Positions 28,566-36,832 of a stretch of DNA of 64,000 nucleotides are shown here, in pieces. The stretch is from NCBI GenBank assembly GCA_001602435.1, contig CP012156.1, positions 2,500,001 to 2,564,000 of the forward strand, in the 5' to 3' direction. The notes below the pieces were generated by a model. The model worked only from the letters and a program-made list of their open reading frames with translations, was not told where the DNA came from and did not search any database. The stretch is from Hyphomonadaceae bacterium UKL13-1. Lineage in GTDB: Bacteria > Pseudomonadota > Alphaproteobacteria > Caulobacterales > Aquidulcibacteraceae. Numbering within the stretch: position 1 is the first letter of the stretch; the number at the start of each line of letters is the position of its first letter. A program made the position numbers and the translations under genes.

Positions 28566-28686
28566 GGGACCTTGGTGAGGTTAGGTACCCACCATTGGGC
28601 AAATCTCTGGACTTGCGAGGGGTGGGAGTCAAACAAATGATTTGACCGTACTTGACTATTAAATCTACATATGTTGTTTTGTTGGT

Positions 28687-28992
28687 ATGAAACGCAACCG
28701 CCCCCTTTCAAGCCAAGCACAAGACCTCCTCGCGATTCTCGCCAGCGCACCGAATGATTGGTGCTATGGCTATGAGTTGATGAAGGCGACCGGCATTAAG
28801 TCTGGCACGCTTTATCCTGTTCTCATGCGCTTGGATGAGCGCGGCTTGTTGGAAAGCAAATGGACGCCGCCAGACGTCGAGGGTAAGCCACCTCGCCATG
28901 CATATCGACTGACTGATGCTGGGCTGAAGGCCGCCCGCGAGGTCAAGGCCAGCAGCCCTACTTTAACAAGTTTTAAGGAGCAAACCGCATGA
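28687..28992 (+). CDS. PadR-family transcriptional regulator
   Basis: Winged-helix regulator of 101 residues. The pattern DWCYGYELMKATGIKSGTLYPVLMRLDERGLLESKW is characteristic of PadR, and the wing contains RHAYRLTDAGLKAA. PadR proteins of this short class often repress an adjacent transporter or membrane protein in response to a toxic compound. Here the following membrane protein gene overlaps its stop by four bases (ATGA at 28989), so the two form an operon. Ligand unknown. Confidence 0.88.
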   Translation: MKRNRPLSSQAQDLLAILASAPNDWCYGYELMKATGIKSGTLYPVLMRLDERGLLESKWTPPDVEGKPPRHAYRLTDAGLKAAREVKASSPTLTSFKEQTA

Positions 28993-29774
28993 GCCGCTTG
29001 GCTTTGAAACTCGCCATTGCGCTCTTGCCACCGAGTCGGCGGGCTTGGGGGGAGGCGATGCGCGGTGAATACGAGCATTTGCGCGAAAATCAGAGCGCAT
29101 TTGCATTCGGCTGCCTTGGATCGTCGTTGAAAGAGAATGTCACCACCGGAGAGGGTTGGGCGCGGATGGTGTTTGGACTGGTTCTTCTGATTTCCCTTTG
29201 GTTAGCTGGATATTGGACCTATTGGACTTTAAGCGCACTCTTCGAAATCTCGTCGCAGTTCAGTTTGAAGTTTTTTTGGACATTGGCGACGATGGGATTT
29301 GTTTGTTATCCAATTGTCTTGGGGTTGGCCGCACAGAAGGCGTTGAAGGCTCCCCTGGACCGGTTTCAGTTGGCAGAGATTGGCCACAGAATGACATTTC
29401 GATGCTTGCTCATCGCTGGCGGTATGCAAGCATTATTGTCGGTCATTAGCCTCGTTTCCATAATGGTCGCCAAAGCAAGGCACGAGCAACTGGAAACAAG
29501 CCTTTCGGTCGGTTTGGTTAGTGCCATCTTTTTATTAAGTGTTGCATGGTTTGCGCGCCACAACGCACGCATGACGCGCAATGCGGCTGCTCTCTCGCTC
29601 CTTTTATGTGCCACCTTTTATGGGTTGATCCAGGTTCTGATGCCAAGCCTGACAGACAACTCAGGACATGACTGGGGACTTACCATTATAGTGATTGGGC
29701 TTTTGATGCTGTTGACCATGATCGCCAGCGCGCTCTTTGTTTGGATGCAGCGTCCGGCACGAGGGGCGGCTTAA
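28989..29774 (+). CDS. Unrecognised multi-pass membrane protein paired with PadR
   Basis: Protein of 261 residues. The N-terminal 60 or so residues are soluble (LPPSRRAWGEAMRGEYEHL) and resemble the leader regions found before permease or membrane modules in PadR operons. About five to six hydrophobic segments follow (MVFGLVLLISLWLAGY, FWTLATMGFVCYPIVLGLA, and others through to IIVIGLLMLLTMIASALF). No ATPase gene lies nearby, so an ABC-type role is not supported. It is co-transcribed with the PadR gene and may be its target. Function unknown. Confidence 0.7.
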   Translation: MSRLALKLAIALLPPSRRAWGEAMRGEYEHLRENQSAFAFGCLGSSLKENVTTGEGWARMVFGLVLLISLWLAGYWTYWTLSALFEISSQFSLKFFWTLATMGFVCYPIVLGLAAQKALKAPLDRFQLAEIGHRMTFRCLLIAGGMQALLSVISLVSIMVAKARHEQLETSLSVGLVSAIFLLSVAWFARHNARMTRNAAALSLLLCATFYGLIQVLMPSLTDNSGHDWGLTIIVIGLLMLLTMIASALFVWMQRPARGAA

Positions 29775-30119
29775 TCTTTGCTGCTGCGCGCCGCCCGCTG
29801 ATACGAGAGCTCTCAATGCATGAGCGCGATCCAAACAAAGATGGTCGGCGACAGCGCTTGCGCCAACCGACGATGCTTTGTCTGGGAAGTTATGTTGCAT
29901 TTCACGCCTTATACCAAGTCCCACTGACCTTCACCCGTGCGCAAATTGCCTGAGGCCGAATCACATGATCCACCATGGCTGGTCGGCGAATGTGTTCCAT
30001 GCAGAGCAGCATTGGTCGATTGACATGCCCCTCAATGAACTGGCCACAGGAGGCTAGAGTTTGCCGTTCAGTTGAACGTCTGCGCCCCCCCCCCAAGCCC
30101 GCCCTTCCGCAATCGGCCA

Positions 30120-30425
30120 GACCTTGCCAAAATCAGACTGTCTTGAATTGGTATAGCGTAATTGATTTTTGAGCGTTCAAACCAACAAGAACGCCATCAA
30201 GACGGCTTTGCGGAGCAATCGCTGGCCAACTCATCGTGCAATCTATGGTCAAATGTCCTTGCAATCAGCTAGCGATTTGTTTGCACGCCGTGTTTATGTC
30301 TCATGTGACCATACTCCCTGGCTGTATTGTCCGAACACTTGGCATTGCTGGCCAAGCGGATTGGCCATTTGCTTACTGCGCTGTCTGCCCCAAGCAGACC
30401 ATTCTTATGGCCCTGAACATTTTCT
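30120..30425 (+). repeat. Island repeat, copy 1 (about 300 bp)
   Basis: About 300 bp highly similar to the complement of 34928-35235. Shared blocks include GAGCGTTCAAACC, AACGCCATCAA, TGGTCAAATGTCCTTGCAAT and GGCCAAGCGGATTGGCCATT. Copies 1 and 2 are inverted relative to each other and frame the Fic-to-secreted-protein segment. A short frame starting at 30254 is open in both copies but not in the third. No transposase is seen. Confidence 0.75.
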
Positions 30426-30451
30426 AAGCGGAACGCAATGAATTGGCCCCC

Positions 30452-30590
30452 AAAAAGCGCGCTACTCTCGCACTCTTAACTATTGAGTTCCTACCCTGGA
30501 GCAGCCAGATGGGCATCACGTTACGAGCCCGCCAATGCTGATCGGCCTTGGGTTAAGGGGGACCTCTTTCGTGCAAGGATTGACGGTTAG
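30452..30590 (+). pseudogene. C-terminal relic of a second integrase
   Basis: The frame reads KRATLALLTIEFLP, and after a frame change YEPANADRPWVKGDLF followed by a stop. This matches the last 45 or so residues of the intact integrase (KRAALALWTVELLP, then YEPANDDQPWVQGSLF). At DNA level, blocks such as TACGAGCCCGCCAATG are identical. One or more frameshifts and the loss of the rest make it a pseudogene. It lies directly behind repeat copy 1. Confidence 0.8.
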
Positions 30591-30810
30591 ACTGCGCGCA
30601 TACATAGCTGAGGTACGGGCTGCCCAGCGCTGAATATCCCTTACCGCACGAACTTGTTGTTTGGGTGCACGCCAACGGCTTAAACCGGGTTATGGGCACC
30701 ATTTTATGAGCCACGCCCCCCGCCCGCTTATGTTAAGCCAAAGCTGATTATTGGACATATCCGGAAAACGTGTTAAGTTTTCCAAGAATTTTTAACATAT
30801 CGGGAGTGAC

Positions 30811-31905
30811 ATGTTAAAGCCGACATACTTGATCCCCGAGCTACCGCCCGCAATCGAGCTCGAAACAAAGCCTGTGCTTAAAGCGCTCGCCAAAGCAAAC
30901 CGCGCTTTGGCGGAGCTGAAAGGCCGCGCAGCAACCCTCCCGAACCAAGGGATATTGATCGATACGCTCGCCTTGCAAGAAGCCAAAGCGAGTTCGGAAA
31001 TCGAAAACATCGTCACGACACAGGATGAGCTATTTCAAGCCGATCTACAGATTGACGGCCCCAACTCGCCAGCGGCCAAAGAGGTCGCCCTATACCGCGA
31101 TGCTTTAAAGCTTGGCTTTGATCACCTTCGTCAGTCGGATGGATTGATCACCAACCGAACCCTGATTGCGATGTTTCAACTTCTAAAGGGCCATGCCGGA
31201 GGCTTTAGAGACACGCCGGGAACCGCCTTGAGAAACGATGCGACCGGCGAACTTGTTTATGTTCCGCCCCAAGACGCGCGGGACATTGCCGCGCAAATGA
31301 CGAGTCTGGAAAGCTTTATCAATCTCGACCAAGACCCCGAGATCGATCCCCTGATCAAGATGGCGCTGATTCATCATCAGTTTGAAAGTATCCATCCGTT
31401 TCCAGATGGAAATGGGCGTATTGGCCGTATCTTGAACGTCCTTTTTCTCACTCGATCCAGCCTGCTTGATATCCCAATCCTCTATTTGTCACGCCATATC
31501 ACCCGGACGAAGGCTGATTACTATCGCCTGTTACAAGCCGTTCGCACCGATGGCGCTTGGGAAGACTGGACACTCTATATGCTGAATGCCGTGGCAGAAA
31601 CCGCAACCACCACACTTGAGCTTTTGGAGGGCATACGGACCCAGATGGCGAGCGTGAAAAACCGCATGCGAACCGAACTGCCCCACCTCTATTCGCAAGA
31701 CTTGCTGAATAACCTATTCCGCCACCCATACACCCGCATTGAATTTGTCATCAACGACATCAAAGTTTCCCGACAAACGGCAGCAAAATACCTCGATCAG
31801 CTGGCCGATGCTGGTTTTGTGAACAAGCATCGCGCCGGACGCAGCAATTATTACGTGAACGCTGATCTGGTGCGCTTGTTCCTTGAGGTTTCTGGTGGGA
31901 AGTAG
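30811..31905 (+). CDS. Fic-domain AMP-transferase with winged-helix C-terminus
   Basis: Fic protein of 364 residues. The Fic core has the catalytic HPFPDGNGRIGR with H195. The N-terminal part carries SSEIEN at about 61-66, which fits the (S/T)xxxE(G/N) inhibitory helix motif, so it should be self-inhibited (N-terminal class). The C-terminus has a winged-helix segment IKVSRQTAAKYLDQLADAGFV, as in Fic proteins thought to bind DNA. It would transfer AMP to a target protein. A GGGAG ribosome-binding site precedes the ATG. It is a single gene in the island, and no separate antitoxin is next to it. Confidence 0.9.
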   Translation: MLKPTYLIPELPPAIELETKPVLKALAKANRALAELKGRAATLPNQGILIDTLALQEAKASSEIENIVTTQDELFQADLQIDGPNSPAAKEVALYRDALKLGFDHLRQSDGLITNRTLIAMFQLLKGHAGGFRDTPGTALRNDATGELVYVPPQDARDIAAQMTSLESFINLDQDPEIDPLIKMALIHHQFESIHPFPDGNGRIGRILNVLFLTRSSLLDIPILYLSRHITRTKADYYRLLQAVRTDGAWEDWTLYMLNAVAETATTTLELLEGIRTQMASVKNRMRTELPHLYSQDLLNNLFRHPYTRIEFVINDIKVSRQTAAKYLDQLADAGFVNKHRAGRSNYYVNADLVRLFLEVSGGK

Positions 31906-31993
31906 GAGTCAAAAGCGGCCCGGGGATGGGAAACAGTGCACTGAGCGGCAAAATCAAGTCTCTAGGCGCTCGAATTCGCGAGCGCCGTCAGCT

Positions 31994-32236
31994 TTACTCT
32001 TCCCTAAATGTACGCATTATCTGATCTGTGAGCGGCTTTAAAAAATAGCTCAAGGCCGATCGGTTGCTGGTTGCGATATGAACTTCAACGGGCTGACCGG
32101 GCTGCAACTTCTGACGCAAAGATGGCGGCAGAACCTCTGCATTCAATTTATGGCCAAGCCCTTCACCCCTGCCGACTTTGAAGCAGCACCGGAGTTTCAA
32201 GCGCGCTAGTTTCGGTGTCATGGTAGTAGATTGCAA
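31994..32236 (-). pseudogene. C-terminal remnant of an HlyD-type secretion adaptor
   Basis: Short frame of 80 residues whose second half, LRQKLQPGQPVEVHIATSNR then LSYFLKPLTDQIMRTFREE, matches the end of type I secretion membrane-fusion proteins (pattern LxPGMPxEVxIxTGxRTxLxYLxxPL...E). The family is normally about 400-450 residues, so more than 85 percent is missing and no export ATPase is nearby. The first half of the frame is not recognisable. Confidence 0.55.
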
Positions 32237-32254
32237 GAGCGCAAACTGTGGCGT

Positions 32255-33469
32255 TTAGTTTGCTTGGCCCCAAACAGGGAATGGGTCTACCAAATCGGTC
32301 CGGGGCTTGATGATCTTGCCGACTTTAGGATTGGGATCGGTTAAACAGGCATCAAGGCGCGCACGCAATTTTGCTTCATCCATGCCGATGCCAATAAAGA
32401 CAAGTTCTTGGCGGCGGTCCCCATAGCGGGCATCCCATTTAGTTAGAATGTGCTGGTGAAACTCTTCGCTTTGAGGCCAACGCTCTCGGGGGACAGCCGA
32501 CCACCACCGACCAACGCCTTCATGGCGTACGAGTGCACCGGCTTGGCTCATCTCACCAATCCAGTCAGGACGCGTCGCTAGCCAAAAGAAGCCCTTGGCC
32601 CGAACGACATTGGGCCATTCTGAATTACACAAGTCCGCGAATTTTTGTGGGTCGAACGGCTTGCGTGCTCGGTAAACAAAGCTCTCAAACCCATATTCTT
32701 CGCTCTCAGATTTATGGGTTTCAAACCCATACAGCTCCTTTGCCCAGGCAGGGTGATCTTCCGCTTTGGCAAAATCAAAGCGGCCAGTTTCTAGCACTCG
32801 CCCAAGCGGCACTTCTGAAAAATTGGTCTCAACAATGTCGGCATCCATATTGAGGGCGCGAACCAGCTTGCGCACGGTGGTCAAATCAGCTCGCGCGACT
32901 TCGTCGACCTTGTTGAGAACAATGACATCGGCAAACTCAATCTGGTCGACGAGAAGCTGCACCAAGGGCCGCTTGTCATCTTCGCCCAAGGATTCGCCGC
33001 GATCAGCCAAGAAGTCCTCGCTGGAATAATCCTTCAGAAGATTGGCCGCATCTACCACCGTCACCATCGTATCAATGCGCGCGACATCGGAGAGGCTTTG
33101 ACCTTCCTCATCGCGAAAGTCAAAAGTGGCCGCGACAGGCAAAGGTTCTGAGATACCTGTGGATTCGATCAGCAGACTATCATAGCGGCCCGCTTCGGCG
33201 AGCCGGCGGACCTCAACCAGAAGATCATCGCGCAAGGTGCAGCAAATGCATCCGTTTGACATTTCCACCAGCGTTTCTTGCGTGTGCGAGAGGTCGCCAC
33301 CCCCAGCCCGGATGAGGTCGGCATCAATATTGACCTCGCTCATATCATTGACGATCACCGCCACTTTCCGGCCCTCGCGATTGTTCAGAATATGGTTCAG
33401 GAGCGTGGTCTTGCCTGCGCCGAGAAAGCCCGAAAGCACTGTAACGGGGAGGAGGTCTGATGTTGTCAC
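32255..33469 (-). CDS. COG0523 (CobW/ZNG1-like) GTP-dependent metal chaperone
   Basis: P-loop GTPase of 404 residues. Walker [10 protein letters not shown] lies at 14-22, the metal-binding NGCICCTLR has C74, C76 and C77, NKVD provides base specificity, and a CobW C-terminal domain follows from about 270. Members delivered by Zur control move zinc to client enzymes when zinc is scarce. A palindrome with the arms TGTTAT and ATAACA lies 26 bp upstream (33495-33514), between this gene and the divergent MerC-like gene, and supports zinc control. The gene is intact. Confidence 0.88.
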   Translation of the reverse strand: MTTSDLLPVTVLSGFLGAGKTTLLNHILNNREGRKVAVIVNDMSEVNIDADLIRAGGGDLSHTQETLVEMSNGCICCTLRDDLLVEVRRLAEAGRYDSLLIESTGISEPLPVAATFDFRDEEGQSLSDVARIDTMVTVVDAANLLKDYSSEDFLADRGESLGEDDKRPLVQLLVDQIEFADVIVLNKVDEVARADLTTVRKLVRALNMDADIVETNFSEVPLGRVLETGRFDFAKAEDHPAWAKELYGFETHKSESEEYGFESFVYRARKPFDPQKFADLCNSEWPNVVRAKGFFWLATRPDWIGEMSQAGALVRHEGVGRWWSAVPRERWPQSEEFHQHILTKWDARYGDRRQELVFIGIGMDEAKLRARLDACLTDPNPKVGKIIKPRTDLVDPFPVWGQAN

Positions 33470-33494
33470 AGCTTTAAGCCCTTTCCTAGATATG

Positions 33495-33514
33495 TTATGT
33501 TATCTTATAACACT
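33495..33514. promoter_or_regulatory. Zur-like operator between COG0523 and MerC-like genes
   Basis: Perfect 6-bp arms TGTTAT and ATAACA separated by eight bases, with a nested GTTAT-CTT-ATAAC. It lies in the 66-bp divergent promoter. The AT-rich TGTTATnnnnATAACA-type arms are like alphaproteobacterial Zur boxes as I remember them. No zur gene is in the window. Confidence 0.6.
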
Positions 33515-33535
33515 CATTTGGAAACGTAAGCCCTG

Positions 33536-33928
33536 ATGCTCAGTTCATCCTCAACCGTCGCGCGCCGCTTTGATACGCTTGCTGTCGTGCTTAGCGGTGC
33601 CTGTCTGGTGCACTGCCTGCTTTTGCCTATTGCCGCAGCCTTTCTGCCGCTCTTGTCCCATGCTGCTAATGCAGAATGGGTGCATTGGGCATTTGTGGCT
33701 TTAGCTGTGCCAACCTCCTTCTTTGCGCTGCGGCCTCATGGCAAGAGTAGCCTGCGCATCACCCTATTACGCTCGCTCGCGACGTTGGGCCTTATGTTGC
33801 TGGTTTGCGGGGCCTTAGGTTGGCCAAGCCATGAGGCTGAGACCTTATTGACCGTGATAGGTGGCCTCGTTCTAGCAGGCGTGCATATCGTCAACTATGT
33901 CACGGGGCATCAGGAGCCTCATAAGTGA
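33536..33928 (+). CDS. MerC-domain inner-membrane protein
   Basis: Membrane protein of 130 residues with the MerC family pattern: an early GACLVHCLLLPIAAAFLP with the paired cysteine and histidine-cysteine, and about four hydrophobic segments. MerC was first known as a mercury importer, but this type next to COG0523 and under a Zur-like operator is more likely linked to zinc. It is divergent from the COG0523 gene, with the shared operator between. The start at 33536 is the first ATG in frame. Confidence 0.8.
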   Translation: MLSSSSTVARRFDTLAVVLSGACLVHCLLLPIAAAFLPLLSHAANAEWVHWAFVALAVPTSFFALRPHGKSSLRITLLRSLATLGLMLLVCGALGWPSHEAETLLTVIGGLVLAGVHIVNYVTGHQEPHK

Positions 33929-34245
33929 GGCCATTGAGAATTGGGCTGTGGATCACGTTTTGGGCGAACCTAATGCATCACATCTGATTCAGTACTGACA
34001 TCCATAGCGCTTGCGATAAACGGAGAAGAGCCTTCGACCCAGCGACTTAATGTTCAACCATACGGGCTAGCCACTTTTGAGCTCCAAACGAGATGCCGCT
34101 TGCTCAAAAATCTTGACTACATGGCAAAAAAGGCGAGTGGTTGTGGTTAATTCTCGCAAACAAGGTGAATCCTCGTGCGATAAAGACCTTGGCCTCCTTA
34201 AACGTATAGTCGGGCTTTCAAGAAATTTTACCAAGTGGAGTTATC
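33929..34245. other. Intergenic stretch, nothing recognised
   Basis: About 317 bp between the MerC-like gene and a small secreted protein. An open frame from 34077 overlaps the next gene and looks like chance. Confidence 0.4.
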
Positions 34246-34659
34246 ATGAAGCAGAATGCTTTTAACGTTTGTCTGGCTGCCGCGTTAGCGGCCGCACTCA
34301 CGTCTACCACAATCAGTTTTGCTGAGGCTGCTACTTCTAAAACCAATTATGACCCTGAAGTTTATCAAAACTGTCTATCATTGGCCTCGAACAGTTATGC
34401 CCGAAGTCAGATCGGACGACGCAACATCCATTATTCCCCGGGCGCGAGAAAGCGCGAGCGGGATTTGAAGGCGATTTGCGCTGCTTATAAAGCACAAGGC
34501 ATATTGCTTCATTACGACAGTAACTTCGTTGCCGAGTGCCGCTCTGCGGCCGTCCAAAACACATCTCCTCTTTTCCGCTTGCGTCAAGATAAAGTGGTTG
34601 GATTTCAAGAAGTCTGCGCTCAAATGGCAAGCGCAACGCTGCCATACAAGCAGAACTAA
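34246..34659 (+). CDS. Small secreted protein of unknown function
   Basis: Protein of 137 residues with a signal peptide (basic start, hydrophobic core AAALAAALTSTTISF, cleavage near AEA). The mature part has four spaced cysteines (in YQNCLSLA, KAICAAY, AECRSAA and EVCAQM), which probably form two disulphides. I recognise no family. A GGAG lies upstream of the ATG at 34246. It sits in the island between the zinc pair and the sugar locus, inside the segment framed by the inverted repeat copies. Confidence 0.55.
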   Translation: MKQNAFNVCLAAALAAALTSTTISFAEAATSKTNYDPEVYQNCLSLASNSYARSQIGRRNIHYSPGARKRERDLKAICAAYKAQGILLHYDSNFVAECRSAAVQNTSPLFRLRQDKVVGFQEVCAQMASATLPYKQN

Positions 34660-34811
34660 TGGTCTGGGCTTAGCCATTTAGTTGTTGATTGTAGCCTAGA
34701 TGGCACGCGGCTTTCTCATCTAGAGCAGACCCGTGCTAAGCAATGTCCTGCCCTGTGGCTGTTGGGTCTAAAAGTCGACTTCTCTTTTTAGATTTTGGCA
34801 CAAAGCAGATC

Positions 34812-34927
34812 CTAACGCCTCAACCCATACCCACGGCTAAGGTCCTGTATCACCTGCACGGCCTCACCGCGCCAGAGGATGTCCAGATCGATGTTGTCGC
34901 CAGCTTTGATCGCTCTCTCGATGGGGT
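34812..34927 (-). pseudogene. Short coding-like relic behind repeat copy 2
   Basis: On the minus strand the frame PNPIERAIKAGDNIDLDILW continues to GYGLRR and a stop. It reads like the natural C-terminus of a helical protein but has no start, because the repeat boundary cuts it at 34927. Family not recognised. Confidence 0.35.
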
Positions 34928-35235
34928 TCGGTGTTCAGGGCCATAAGAATGGTCTGCTTGGGACCGACAGCGGGGTAAGCAAATGGCCAATCCGCTTGGC
35001 CAGCAATGCCAAGTGTTCAAGCAAGACAGGCAGGGAATATGGTCACATGAGACATATACACGGCGCGCAAACAAATCGCTTGCTGATTGCAAGGACATTT
35101 GACCACAGCCTGCAAGATAAGTTGGCCAGCGGTTGCACCGTAAAGCCGTTTTGATGGCGTTCTGGTCGGTTTGAACGCTCGAAAATTAACCGCGCTATGT
35201 CCTTTCAAGACCGTCTGAATTTGGCATTAGTCGGT
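34928..35235 (-). repeat. Island repeat, copy 2 (inverted)
   Basis: Complement of copy 1 (30120-30425), with small differences along its length. Together they form a long inverted repeat around the Fic, HlyD-relic, COG0523, MerC and small secreted-protein segment. Confidence 0.75.
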
Positions 35236-35372
35236 CGAAGGCAGATGGTCTGGTTTGGAGGGCGCTGGCGGCGAAAGCGGACGTTCAGCGCACGGTGATT
35301 TCACTTTTGTTTCTGTCAGCCAAGTTCAAGCTATTCAATTTGCGTTTATTGATCGGGTACCTCTGAAAGAAG

Positions 35373-36140
35373 CTACTGTCGAAGTGCTTCTCGAATTGTC
35401 GCAGCAGCTAAAGCCCCCAATCTTCGATGCGCCTCCACTCCAAAGTGGAGGCCATCAGAACCAGGAGTGGGAACAGCTTCCGCGCCGTCAAACACGGAGA
35501 AGCCATGTTCCAAGCCTGCTGCTTGCAGCAGTGGCAAGGCAAGTTTGCGTGTGGCTTCAGCGCGCTCCCAGTTTGGATTGTTAGGCATCGGGCCGATTGT
35601 CGTGGGGGCCATTAGCATGGCCTTGATCGGTTTAGCTTGTCCCTCCAGGGGAATTGGAAGGGTAAACTTCTTGATGATATCGCATAAGGTGACTAACCGT
35701 TGGCATAAGGCCTCGGCTGATAAATTTGGATCCAACATGAGATCATTGGTCCCCAGTTGCAGCACGACGAGATCTAGGGGAACATTCCTAGCCAATGCCT
35801 CGGGAAGTTCGGTGAGGCCGTTATAGGCAGATCCCGGGAGTTGCGAGCTAGCAACATTTGGCCGATCCATGCCAGCGGTTCTGCCCGACAGCGCATCTTC
35901 GACGATCTCGAAATTGGGGCCTAAGGCGCGCTGCGCGACGCCAGTCCAACGTTGGGAAAAAGGTAAGCGACGCAAAATCCTTTCTTTAGCGTCAACCGGC
36001 TGAAACCCCCAAGTGTTCGATGCCCCGAAAGCCAGTATGCGTAATTTTTTGGCAGCCGCCGCATGCGCCGATGTCGATGTTAGAGTTGCCGCCAACAAAA
36101 GCATGGTCTCGCGCTTTGAGAGGTTCAATAAGCCGTTCAT
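35373..36140 (-). CDS. Secreted SGNH/GDSL esterase
   Basis: SGNH hydrolase of 255 residues with a signal peptide ending near SAHAA. Block I is FGASNTWG with nucleophile S41, block III is LGTNDLM and block V is SDGLHFG with the catalytic histidine. It would remove acyl groups from an ester, in this context most likely acetyl groups on a glycan. Its start overlaps the end of the next upstream gene (36137-36140), another SGNH enzyme with matching motifs, so the pair looks like a tandem duplication in which one copy is exported. It is last in the minus-strand run. Confidence 0.85.
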   Translation of the reverse strand: MNGLLNLSKRETMLLLAATLTSTSAHAAAAKKLRILAFGASNTWGFQPVDAKERILRRLPFSQRWTGVAQRALGPNFEIVEDALSGRTAGMDRPNVASSQLPGSAYNGLTELPEALARNVPLDLVVLQLGTNDLMLDPNLSAEALCQRLVTLCDIIKKFTLPIPLEGQAKPIKAMLMAPTTIGPMPNNPNWERAEATRKLALPLLQAAGLEHGFSVFDGAEAVPTPGSDGLHFGVEAHRRLGALAAATIREALRQ

Positions 36141-36832
36141 GTCATTCGTCCTGTCTTTTGGTAGATTGCTTTGATAGCGTCTGCCATAAGTAGCCCGAGG
36201 CGATGGTGCGTCAGTTGATCCAGATGCACACCATCGCCGGAAAGACTTGGTACAGCTAGAGCTGCATTGACCAGATGATAGGCCGATTGTCTCGCCTGTT
36301 TGATCAGGCTTGGAAAGAGGATCGCCCGCTTCGCCTCAGCTCGCTCAGTTAGGGGGGATTCTCCAGCGCCTCCTAGGGCAGGGGGTGCCATCACAAGAGT
36401 TTGTGGTGGCAGCAGCATTCCCTTGAGAGGAAGTGGCAACTGAAACGAGCGGATTCGCTTCACCATGGAGTCAATTCGATCCAAATAGGTCTCAATCTCT
36501 AAGTCTGGGTCCTGAAGTAGGTCATTGGTTCCAAGTGCAACGACCACGAGGTCAATCGGGACATTTCGGATTAGAGCTAGAGGAATTTCCTTGAGGCCAT
36601 TCCAACGACAAGGTGCCAAAAGGCCTGATCCCGCCATATCCGGTCGATCCAAATCAAGTGTGCGACCGGGCAGCGCATCTTCCAGAAATAGAAAGTCGTC
36701 CCCCAGTTGCGCCTGTGCGACGCCTGTCCAACGATCTGCAAAACGCAATCGTTCAAGCTGTGGTGTGGCTTCATCTGCCGATAACAAACCCCATGTGTTG
36801 GAATCCCCATAGGCTAGGATATGTTTAGTCAT
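36137..36832 (-). CDS. Cytoplasmic SGNH/GDSL esterase
   Basis: SGNH hydrolase of 231 residues without a signal peptide. Block I YGDSNTWG has S11, a glycine/asparagine-containing block II follows, block III is LGTNDLL and block V is GDGVHLD. It shares layout and several stretches (RFADRWTGVAQAQLG, DALPGRT) with the exported enzyme downstream, so they are paralogues. The end of the gene upstream (TetR) overlaps its start. Together they would deacylate a sugar outside and inside the cell. Confidence 0.85.
   Translation of the reverse strand: MTKHILAYGDSNTWGLLSADEATPQLERLRFADRWTGVAQAQLGDDFLFLEDALPGRTLDLDRPDMAGSGLLAPCRWNGLKEIPLALIRNVPIDLVVVALGTNDLLQDPDLEIETYLDRIDSMVKRIRSFQLPLPLKGMLLPPQTLVMAPPALGGAGESPLTERAEAKRAILFPSLIKQARQSAYHLVNAALAVPSLSGDGVHLDQLTHHRLGLLMADAIKAIYQKTGRMT

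Larger units (their letters stand above)
27815..28686. other. Decayed intergenic stretch within the island
   Basis: About 870 bp with no intact gene. It contains a REP-like hairpin near 27860-27883, a gene remnant on the minus strand (28135-28328) and the degenerate third copy of the island repeat (about 28436-28560). An open minus-strand frame at 27737-28162 overlaps the immunity gene and is cysteine-rich and unlike protein; I do not call it. Confidence 0.5.
29775..30810. other. Island junction zone: repeat copy plus integrase relic, no intact gene
   Basis: About 1 kb. It holds a ten-base C run near 30087, the first copy of the roughly 300-bp repeat (about 30120-30425), the relic integrase end (30452-30590) and, near 30760-30805, an AT-rich promoter-like stretch before the Fic gene. 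Short frames here look like chance. Confidence 0.55.
34660..35372. other. Intergenic stretch with repeat copy 2 and a short coding relic
   Basis: About 710 bp. It holds a minus-strand coding-like relic at 34812-34927 and repeat copy 2 at 34928-35235. Nothing intact is seen. Confidence 0.5.

Noticed and set aside
30169..30441. Frame of 90 codons in repeat copy 1, also open in copy 2
   Set aside because: The third copy breaks the frame, the composition is unusual (many Cys and Trp), and no start signal is present. I treat the unit as a non-coding repeat, though a short protein from 30254 cannot be excluded.
34077..34265. Plus-strand frame of 62 codons before the small secreted protein
   Set aside because: It overlaps the start of the secreted protein gene in another frame and has no family or ribosome-binding site.
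35433..35457. Hairpin CCTCCACT-CCAA-AGTGGAGG
   Set aside because: It lies inside the coding region of the exported SGNH esterase, so it is not a terminator; a chance palindrome is enough.
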